A stretch of DNA of 8,947 bases from Porphyromonadaceae bacterium (GTDB taxonomy: Bacteria; Bacteroidota; Bacteroidia; Bacteroidales; CAMTPD01), in assembly GCA_003447595.1 (NCBI GenBank), contig DLYT01000095.1:2904-11850 (forward strand), read 5' to 3'. Positions 1 to 5,646 of this stretch are shown one piece after another. The notes beneath the pieces were generated by a model. It did no database searches. It saw only the letters and a list, made by a program, of their open reading frames with translations, and was not told where the DNA came from. The position numbers were made by a program, and so were the translations under genes. Numbering within the stretch: the first letter of the stretch is position 1; every line of letters begins with the position of its first letter.

Positions 1-833
1 AGAGCCTTTCCGATACACATAATATCGGGTGCGATGCCGCAATGCTCCCAAGCAAACAAAGTTCCGGTACGACCAAATCCGGTTGCTATTTCATCAAAGA
101 TCAATAGTACGTCGTATTTATCGCAGAGTTTGCGGGCTTCGACCAGGTAACGTGGAGAGTAGAAGCGCATGCCTCCGGCTCCTTGTACTACCGGTTCAAG
201 AATAAGCGCGGCAATCTCGTGGTGATGCTTTTCGAGTGTTTCGCGCAATTCAGAAATATCCTCATCGTTCCAGTTGTCGCCGTAACGGGTTTTCGGTTCC
301 GATACAAAGAACTGTATTGGTAAAGCATTACCGAAGATGCCGTGCATTCCGGTTACCGGGTCGCAAACCGACATGGCATTCCATGTATCACCATGATAGC
401 CCGAGCGGATGGTTACGAACTTATTCTTTTCTTTCTTTCCGAGCGAGTACCAATATTGGATGGCCATTTTCAAGGCAACCTCTACCGATACCGATCCCGA
501 ATCGCAGAAGAATATCTTTGAAAGCGACGGGTGCACAATGGACAGAATCTTTTCAGCTAATTGAGCCGCCGGCTCATGCGTGAGTCCGCCAAACATGATG
601 TGCGACATTTTGCCCAACTGATCTTGCGCTGCCTTATTTAAAACAGGATGGTTATAGCCGTGTACAGCTGCCCACCATGAAGACATTCCATCTACCAATT
701 CTCTTCCGTCACAAAGTGTAATCACAGCTCCTTCTGCTTTTTCTACAGGAAATACACACAATGGATGAGAGATCGATGTGTATGGGTGCCAAATGTGATT
801 ACGGTCTATATCTAATAATTCTTCTGTTGTCAT
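1..833 (-). CDS. bioA: Adenosylmethionine-8-amino-7-oxononanoate aminotransferase (BioA), 3' end cut off by window edge
   Basis: PLP-dependent class III aminotransferase that converts 8-amino-7-oxononanoate (KAPA) to 7,8-diaminononanoate with S-adenosylmethionine as amino donor, a cytoplasmic step of biotin synthesis. I translated 277 full codons from ATG at 833. Visible family hallmarks are HPYTS near residue 16, DGMSSWWAAVHGYNHP (48-63, aromatic substrate pocket), SGYHGDT (144-150, PLP-stacking Tyr146), FDEIATGFGRTG (246-257, PLP pyridine-binding Asp247) and CIGKA (273-277), where Lys276 matches the Schiff-base lysine of E. coli BioA (Lys274). The spacing of these agrees with E. coli BioA to within two residues, so the visible part is intact. 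The window edge falls directly after the active-site lysine; roughly the last third of the protein is outside. The start overlaps the bioB stop, so it is the second gene of a biotin operon and probably translationally coupled. Identification is firm. Confidence 0.96.
   Translation of the reverse strand, partial: MTTEELLDIDRNHIWHPYTSISHPLCVFPVEKAEGAVITLCDGRELVDGMSSWWAAVHGYNHPVLNKAAQDQLGKMSHIMFGGLTHEPAAQLAEKILSIVHPSLSKIFFCDSGSVSVEVALKMAIQYWYSLGKKEKNKFVTIRSGYHGDTWNAMSVCDPVTGMHGIFGNALPIQFFVSEPKTRYGDNWNDEDISELRETLEKHHHEIAALILEPVVQGAGGMRFYSPRYLVEARKLCDKYDVLLIFDEIATGFGRTGTLFAWEHCGIAPDIMCIGKA
830..833 (-). other. bioB/bioA stop-start overlap (ATGA)
   Basis: The bioB stop codon TGA (832-830) and the bioA start codon ATG (833-831) share two bases, giving ATGA. 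Such overlaps usually mean translational coupling by a terminating and restarting ribosome. The overlap fixes the bioA start, because the HPYTS block follows at the expected distance from this ATG. Confidence 0.9.
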
Positions 834-1810
834 TTTACCCAATCGGTGTTTTCATTAAATGTATAACCTGCTTCGGTGAATAGTTCGATATCCTCTTTTA
901 CTTTCGATCCAATAGTTGTAAGTAGATCGCCCATAATGGCAGAGTTGATTCCGATGCGCAATGCCTTCGCTTGTGTATCTTTACTAAGCAACGCTCTACC
1001 GCCCGAGAAACGGAGATATGCTTTCGGGTTAATTAAGCGAAACATTGCTACAGAGTCAAGGAACTCATCATTGTCCAGAATGTCGCATTTGCCTAGAGGT
1101 GTACCTTCGATTGGATGCAGCATATTGATCGGAATCGAGTATACTTCATTCTCTTGCAAGAATACAGCCATTTCGATACGTTGCTCCATGGTTTCGCCCA
1201 TGCCGATGATACCACCCGAACAAATACGCATGCCCACTTCACGTGCGGCACAAATGGTTTTCATCTTTTCTTCCATCGTATGCGTAGAGCAAAGTTCTTT
1301 AAAGTATGAAGGGGCTGTTTCAATGTTGCAGTGATAGTTCTCAACTCCGGCCGCTCGCAACTCTGCAAGTTCTTTTTTGGTAAGAAGTCCTAATGAAGCA
1401 CAGCATTTGATCGGAGAGTTTGCTTTGATTGTATGAAAGGTGTCACAAATCTCTTTCATCTCTTTTGTGTTGGGTTTGCGTCCGCTCGTTACAAGCGAGA
1501 AGCGGTTGATTCCCTGATTAGCATTGTAGTTTGCTTGCCTCAAGCATTCGGAAGCCGGCAGTAATGCATAAAACTCAGCCTTTGTTTTATAGTGTGCCGA
1601 CTGTGCACACCATTTGCAGTCTTCGGAGCATTTGCCCGATTTTGCATTTATAATAGAGCAGGTGTCAAACTTATTTCCTAGAAAATGAGCCGTGATTTCC
1701 GCAGCAGCGTTGTGTAGTTCTTCTCTCGACGTACAACGAAATACTTGCAAAGCTTCTTCGTAAGACAGCAGTTTTCCTGCCTTAATGTCTTTTACAACTT
1801 GTTGTATCAT
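830..1810 (-). CDS. bioB: Biotin synthase (BioB), radical SAM, with a variant auxiliary-cluster ligand set
   Basis: Radical SAM enzyme that inserts sulfur into dethiobiotin to form biotin. It is 326 residues long, normal for the family. The CxxxCxxC motif (Cys61, Cys65, Cys68) binds the SAM [4Fe-4S] cluster. SGGIIGMGET (198-207), SIPINMLHPIEGTPL (225-239) and YLRFSGGR (265-272) are standard BioB blocks. Of the usual auxiliary [2Fe-2S] ligands (E. coli Cys97, Cys128, Cys188, Arg260), the last three align with Cys137, Cys197 and Arg267, but the Cys97 position is Ser105 in RFSLVTSGR (codon TCG at 1496-1498). The conserved YNHNLD motif reads YHCNIE here, placing a new Cys161 where E. coli has His152. 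The protein is otherwise intact and lies in a bio operon, so I infer a functional enzyme with different cluster ligation rather than a dead one. ATG at 1810 is preceded by an A-rich leader without a Shine-Dalgarno sequence. Confidence 0.95.
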   Translation of the reverse strand: MIQQVVKDIKAGKLLSYEEALQVFRCTSREELHNAAAEITAHFLGNKFDTCSIINAKSGKCSEDCKWCAQSAHYKTKAEFYALLPASECLRQANYNANQGINRFSLVTSGRKPNTKEMKEICDTFHTIKANSPIKCCASLGLLTKKELAELRAAGVENYHCNIETAPSYFKELCSTHTMEEKMKTICAAREVGMRICSGGIIGMGETMEQRIEMAVFLQENEVYSIPINMLHPIEGTPLGKCDILDNDEFLDSVAMFRLINPKAYLRFSGGRALLSKDTQAKALRIGINSAIMGDLLTTIGSKVKEDIELFTEAGYTFNENTDWVK

Positions 1811-1831
1811 GATTTTACGATGTTTGTTAGT

Positions 1832-1850
1832 GGCTTTGTTCAGTAAAGCC
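1832..1850. repeat. Inverted repeat in the bioB leader
   Basis: GGCTTT (1832-1837) and AAAGCC (1845-1850) form a perfect 6-bp inverted repeat around a 7-base loop. It lies between the bioB start (1810) and the proposed bioB -7 element (1874-1881), so it would be in the 5' leader of the bio mRNA. It could be a small hairpin or part of an operator. It does not match the E. coli BirA operator, and no regulator can be assigned. Confidence 0.4.
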
Positions 1851-1873
1851 GGTTAAAGCTAATTGTATGGGAA

Positions 1874-1881
1874 CAAAAATA
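1874..1881 (-). promoter_or_regulatory. Candidate Bacteroidetes -7 element for bioB-bioA
   Basis: On the minus strand this reads TATTTTTG, a full match to the Bacteroidetes sigma factor -7 consensus TAnnTTTG. It sits 64 bases upstream of the bioB ATG. No clear TTTG/TTG -33 element is found at the usual spacing (only a T-rich stretch), so the call rests on the -7 box and its position. Confidence 0.5.
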
Positions 1882-1928
1882 GCGGATTTGTGCAGAATTA
1901 AAAATAAAAACAACGAATCGTTTTAGGG

Positions 1929-1936
1929 TATATTTG
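1929..1936 (+). promoter_or_regulatory. Candidate Bacteroidetes -7 element for the lipoprotein gene
   Basis: TATATTTG matches TAnnTTTG exactly. It would start transcription near 1943 and leave a leader of roughly 95 bases before the ATG at 2038. No good -33 box is visible 19-21 bases upstream; that region is an A-rich run. It is divergent from the proposed bioB promoter, with about 50 bases between the two boxes. Confidence 0.5.
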
Positions 1937-2037
1937 TATTGAGGTTGCAACCAATTCATTATATCCTTGTTTTACAATATAAAACAGAAAGTTTAAAATT
2001 GATGATTGACTTGTATTAATCGAGAAAAGAAAAAGAA

Positions 2038-2745
2038 ATGAGAAAGTTTGTTTATTTTTTAGCTTTGGGAAGTACCGTTTTGCTTTCAGCTTGTAACTCG
2101 AAAGCAAAAGAAAATAAAGATGCAGAGATTGTTGAAGATACAGTCTTGATTGCAGAGGAAGAAATTGTAGGCGATGATGTAGATTCGCATGGTTGTAATA
2201 TGTCGGCCGGATACACATGGTCGCAAGTAAATAACGATTGTATTCGTGTATTTGAAGCTGGTATACGGATGAAAGATATGATGGATAGCACAGCTACCTC
2301 TTCAGCTTTCATTGTTTTTGGAAAAGACTCTTCTCAGTGTGAAGTATTCTTACCTCAAGTAGAGGCAAGCTTAGTATTACCAGTAAAAGAGGATAAGGGT
2401 GTAAAAGCTTGGGTCAACGATGACATTACCGTAAAACAAGTAAAAGGTCAATGGGAAATTGTAAATGGAGACAAACTTCTTTTTGCTCAAGACCCGAGTC
2501 AGCCAATTAAAGTAACATACAAAGGGTCTGACAACAAGACTAAACGCTTGTATCAGGTAAATGTAGTATTTGATCCGGTACAGGAAGTTGCGATGGTTAC
2601 AATGGATGATCAAGAGTGGATCTTGCCAATTCAAGTATCTGGCTCTGGATTTAAATATGGAAACGACAGCATTACGTTGTCGGGAAAAGGAAAAGAAGCA
2701 TTACTTACTACTAAAGATATCAACCTTACTCTCATGGGCGAATAA
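2038..2745 (+). CDS. Lipoprotein with two-cysteine N-terminal motif and MliC-like C-terminal part
   Basis: 235-residue exported lipoprotein. The signal peptide (residues 1-18) ends in the lipobox LLSAC, making Cys19 the lipidated residue. An acidic tether rich in Glu and Asp (about 24-50) follows. Then comes a compact motif with the pattern C-x4-GYTW-x6-CI (Cys53 to Cys68; GYTW is 58-61) whose two cysteines could form a disulfide in the periplasm. Residues about 88-150 look beta-rich. Residues about 156-226 resemble the MliC/PliC inhibitors of C-type lysozyme: a VTY strand, a VNVVF strand, then SGSGFKYG (201-208) and GKGKEALL (216-223), similar to the family's SG-x-[RK]-Y and KG-x-x-A-x-L ends. 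The MliC match is from motif recognition, not a search, and the usual MliC cysteine positions are not clearly kept, so lysozyme inhibition is only an inference. It is transcribed alone, with its own promoter and terminator. Confidence 0.85.
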   Translation: MRKFVYFLALGSTVLLSACNSKAKENKDAEIVEDTVLIAEEEIVGDDVDSHGCNMSAGYTWSQVNNDCIRVFEAGIRMKDMMDSTATSSAFIVFGKDSSQCEVFLPQVEASLVLPVKEDKGVKAWVNDDITVKQVKGQWEIVNGDKLLFAQDPSQPIKVTYKGSDNKTKRLYQVNVVFDPVQEVAMVTMDDQEWILPIQVSGSGFKYGNDSITLSGKGKEALLTTKDINLTLMGE

Positions 2746-2776
2746 CCCAATGTAATTTTGAATAGATTGATATGAA

Positions 2777-2813
2777 AAAGGCGGGATTGAACTTTATATT
2801 CAATTCCGCCTTT
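2777..2813. terminator. Bidirectional rho-independent terminator
   Basis: A 15-base arm (2777-2791) pairs with 2799-2813 around a 7-base loop; the only non-Watson-Crick position is a G-T pair. The plus strand continues GTATTTT. On the minus strand the outer arm ends in CGCCTTTTTC. The hairpin lies between two convergent genes, 31 bases after the lipoprotein stop and 21 bases after the MBOAT stop, so it can serve both. Confidence 0.9.
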
Positions 2814-2834
2814 GTATTTTGAGATGTATCGTTT

Positions 2835-4331
2835 TTAGAATTGGAAGTAGATGAATGGTTGTACATCCGACGACTTTAATTGCATTACTAAAATAATCAT
2901 CAATGTAAATACGGCAGCCTTTGCAAGCAATGGAGCCGATGTAGACCACTGATATGCTTTACGTTCCCACGATTCGGGAGTGAAGTGAAGAACATAACCG
3001 AGCAAAATAAAGAAGCTTACCATTTTATAGCCGGCAAAAAACTGCGGGATAATTTCGGGGCGGAAGCTTGTAAATATCTGTTCCAGCACAAGCCAACCGT
3101 TTTCGAAGCTAGAGGCCCTAAAGAAGATCCAACCGAAGCATACCAAATGGAAGGTAAGCAAAATGCCCAATACCCTGCGCCAAGGTTTCATTTCGTAGCC
3201 CATTGTTTTAAAACTTTTGAACGACTCCATTACACGCTTGTGTATTGCAAGTGAAGTACCATGCAACGCTCCCCAGAATACGAATTGCCACGAAGCACCG
3301 TGCCAAAGTCCGCCAAGAAGCATCGTTGTGAGTAGGTTGAAATAGGTGCGAATCTTCCCTTTGCGGTTTCCACCCAGCGAGATATATAGATAATCTTTTA
3401 GCCAGCTCGAAAGCGAGATGTGCCATCTGCGCCAAAACTCGGTGATCGTAGCAGATTTGTATGGCGAATTAAAGTTTACGTTAAACTTGAAGCCAAGTAA
3501 CAATGCAATTCCGATAGCCATGTCAGAATATCCCGAAAAGTCGCAATAGATTTGCAATGCATAAGCATATACCGCCATCAGGTTCTCGAAGCCCGAATAC
3601 AGCAACGGCTGATCGAAAACACGGTCTACAAAGTTGAGACTGATGTAGTCGGAGATAATTGCTTTCTTAAACAATCCGGCAAGAATGAGGAATACTCCTT
3701 TGCCAAACATGTAATCCGTTACATGTACCGGCTTGTGTATTTGCGGGATAAAGTCTTTTGCACGTACAATAGGCCCTGCTACCAATTGCGGAAAAAAGGA
3801 GATGTAAAATACGTAATCAATCCAGCGGTCGAGCGGTTTTATCTCGTTGCGATAGATGTCGATGATGTAACTAATCGACTGAAAGGTGAAGAAGGAAATC
3901 CCTACCGGTAAGAACACTCGTTCGATATCGAATGGAACTTGAAAGATTCCGCTAAAGACATCGGCCAGGAAGTTGGTATACTTAAAATAAGCAAGCATAC
4001 CCAGGTTTACACACAAACTAAGCAACACAAGTAGTTTGCGCTGCTTTTGATTTGTGGCTAGATGATTCATCCAGTGCCCGATCAGATAATCGGATGTTGC
4101 CGTAAAGATGAGTAACAAAAAATAGATTCCGCTCGACTTATAATAAAAGTACAAAGAAAACAGCGTGACATACACAATACGTACGCCTCTGTTGTTCTTA
4201 AACAGATAATAAAGAAGGGCGAAAGCCGTAAATAAAAACAAGAATAGGCCGCTACTGAATAGTAACGGCGATTTAGGGTTATACGCCAGTAAGTCGTAAA
4301 GTTTACTGAAGTCGGTTTCGATTGGCAACAT
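2835..4331 (-). CDS. MBOAT family membrane-bound O-acyltransferase (AlgI/PatA-like)
   Basis: Polytopic inner-membrane O-acyltransferase, 498 residues from the ATG at 4331. MBOAT proteins such as AlgI and PatA pass acetyl groups from a cytoplasmic donor to an extracytoplasmic partner that modifies a polysaccharide. Key blocks in this numbering are LPVGISFFTFQSISY (141-155), PQLVAGPIVRAKDF (181-194), IYCDFSGYSDMA (261-272), EFWRRWHISLSSWLKDY (298-314, conserved His304) and GGLWHGASW (340-348, presumed catalytic His344). Many hydrophobic segments run from about residue 24 to the C-terminus, which ends in the typical QPFIYFQF. An in-frame ATG at 4391 would add 20 residues and overlap the upstream gene by 89 bases. 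I prefer 4331 (29-base overlap) because the protein then begins like its relatives, directly before SPLLFSSG. ATG 4358, preceded by AAGGAG at 12 bases, is a second alternative. It is the last gene of the three-gene operon. The substrate is unknown. Confidence 0.93.
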   Translation of the reverse strand: MLPIETDFSKLYDLLAYNPKSPLLFSSGLFLFLFTAFALLYYLFKNNRGVRIVYVTLFSLYFYYKSSGIYFLLLIFTATSDYLIGHWMNHLATNQKQRKLLVLLSLCVNLGMLAYFKYTNFLADVFSGIFQVPFDIERVFLPVGISFFTFQSISYIIDIYRNEIKPLDRWIDYVFYISFFPQLVAGPIVRAKDFIPQIHKPVHVTDYMFGKGVFLILAGLFKKAIISDYISLNFVDRVFDQPLLYSGFENLMAVYAYALQIYCDFSGYSDMAIGIALLLGFKFNVNFNSPYKSATITEFWRRWHISLSSWLKDYLYISLGGNRKGKIRTYFNLLTTMLLGGLWHGASWQFVFWGALHGTSLAIHKRVMESFKSFKTMGYEMKPWRRVLGILLTFHLVCFGWIFFRASSFENGWLVLEQIFTSFRPEIIPQFFAGYKMVSFFILLGYVLHFTPESWERKAYQWSTSAPLLAKAAVFTLMIILVMQLKSSDVQPFIYFQF

Positions 4332-5646
4332 ATTCATTATATCCGGAAATAAGAGCATTATATAATAAGTCTCCTTGCAGTTGATATCCATCTTGCGTAA
4401 AGTGGATGCGGTCGCGCGACATTAATTTGCTGGAATACCAGTTTTTACAAGAGCCTTTTCCCCCAGTCACTTCATACAAGTCCCAGTAGGCAATTCCCTT
4501 TTCTTTGGCATAATCAATCAGTACATCCCTCACCTTTGCCACTTTAGCATTGGGTTCGTAGATCACTTTCTTGTTTACGCGTTTCTTTATATAGCACTCG
4601 GGAGGAGTGGTAATAAGCAATAAAGAGTTGGGATTCTCTTGTTTTATTTTTGAAATTGTTTCGTCGATCTGATACTTTAATACCGTCTCTTTGAGGTTGC
4701 GGCCAAAGGCTTCGTTGGTACCCAGTGAGATGATAATCAGCTTTGGTGCCAAGACCTGTGTTTGCTTGAACGCATAACTGTTTACATAGTCGGCATAGTG
4801 GGCACCGTTGATTCCGATGCTGTGATACAAAACACCCGACGAACCGTTTTCGAGGCTGAAACCATAATACAACGGATTGCTTGATGCGGTGTTGCAACTT
4901 CCCTTTAGTCGGATCGAATCGGTAAGGGTATCGAGACGTAACTTATAGGCAAACGAATAATCGGTCGTAACGTTTGATACCGAATCTATGGCTACTTCCG
5001 AATCGAGCACCGGGGCTTTCTCATCAGAGAATACCGTGATTTGATTAAACTCATAACCAGTGCCGTTTTTCTCACCCATACGAAGGGTAAAGTTTACCGC
5101 TTTACTTTGCGTTTCTACACCGATACCACCCACACCCACAGGAAGCGTGCGATTCTTTTGAATCAAGCGGCCGCCTTTCCACTGATTGGTAGAAGTGATA
5201 AAATAGTCGTTGGGTTCGTTGGTGCGTGCTAGTTTGAGCGGAACCACAAGTCCGCGCCCGGCATTGCCAAATTCATGCTGGAAATTTCGCATGACACGCC
5301 CCGTGAGATAACCGGCTTGTATGTGCGAGTCTCCGATATGTACTACCGAGAGCACGTCGGTCGAGTCTTTAGCTTCTGCTTTTAATGTGTAAAGCGCTTC
5401 GAAAAAGGCCGACATGGTGCTGTCGTTATCTACAATTTTATTTTCATCCTTTTTGACAAAGCGATAAGTTGATGTTACCGGCACTTCATGTGCTACGGGG
5501 ACAGCCACTTTGTGCTTGTCGTTGATTTCGGGAGATGGTTTTGCTTTGGTAAAGGATTTTACGTCTTTACCGGTGTTGCTTGCAATGGATGAAATCGCAA
5601 ACCCCATGCACAAAATCAATCCCGTTATTAATAGATTAATTTTCAT
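4303..5646 (-). CDS. Exported SGNH/GDSL hydrolase-like protein 2 (probable O-acetyl esterase or transferase)
   Basis: 447 residues. A signal peptide (about 1-22, hydrophobic core LLITGLILCMGFAI) is followed by a polar, Lys/Pro-containing linker to about residue 65. SGNH blocks: I, HIGDSHIQAG (103-112, nucleophile Ser107); II, IGINGAHY (277-284, oxyanion Gly281); III, SLGTNEA (307-313, Asn311); V, SRDRIHF (410-416, Asp412 and His415). The whole catalytic set is present, so it should be active on ester bonds. About 170 residues lie between blocks I and II, far more than in simple GDSL enzymes; this beta-rich segment is probably an inserted accessory domain, as in the peptidoglycan O-acetylesterase Ape1, whose Ser-to-Asp spacing is similar. 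It overlaps the upstream SGNH gene by 11 bases and the MBOAT gene by 29, indicating a tight operon. Whether it removes or transfers acetyl groups cannot be decided from sequence. Confidence 0.9.
   Translation of the reverse strand: MKINLLITGLILCMGFAISSIASNTGKDVKSFTKAKPSPEINDKHKVAVPVAHEVPVTSTYRFVKKDENKIVDNDSTMSAFFEALYTLKAEAKDSTDVLSVVHIGDSHIQAGYLTGRVMRNFQHEFGNAGRGLVVPLKLARTNEPNDYFITSTNQWKGGRLIQKNRTLPVGVGGIGVETQSKAVNFTLRMGEKNGTGYEFNQITVFSDEKAPVLDSEVAIDSVSNVTTDYSFAYKLRLDTLTDSIRLKGSCNTASSNPLYYGFSLENGSSGVLYHSIGINGAHYADYVNSYAFKQTQVLAPKLIIISLGTNEAFGRNLKETVLKYQIDETISKIKQENPNSLLLITTPPECYIKKRVNKKVIYEPNAKVAKVRDVLIDYAKEKGIAYWDLYEVTGGKGSCKNWYSSKLMSRDRIHFTQDGYQLQGDLLYNALISGYNEYVANRNRLQ

Noticed and set aside
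236..583. A 115-residue plus-strand open frame opposite bioA.
   Set aside because: It lies wholly antisense to a well-conserved enzyme, its product is rich in Arg, Ser and Pro with no recognisable motif, and it has no promoter box.
876..1334. A 152-residue plus-strand open frame opposite bioB.
   Set aside because: Antisense shadow of conserved BioB codons, with no start-site signals or recognisable domain.
1888..1913. TTGT and ACAA separated by 18 bases as a BirA-like biotin operator.
   Set aside because: Only four bases per arm match in A/T-rich DNA, the spacing differs from known BirA sites and the inner operator bases are absent.
3552..3911. A 119-residue plus-strand open frame opposite the MBOAT gene.
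   Set aside because: Antisense to conserved MBOAT blocks; the product has no recognisable features and no promoter precedes it.
4332..4391. The ATG at 4391 as the MBOAT start.
   Set aside because: It would overlap the upstream gene by 89 bases and add 20 residues not typical of the family N-terminus; ATG 4331 fits better, though 4358 with its AAGGAG at 12 bases is not excluded.
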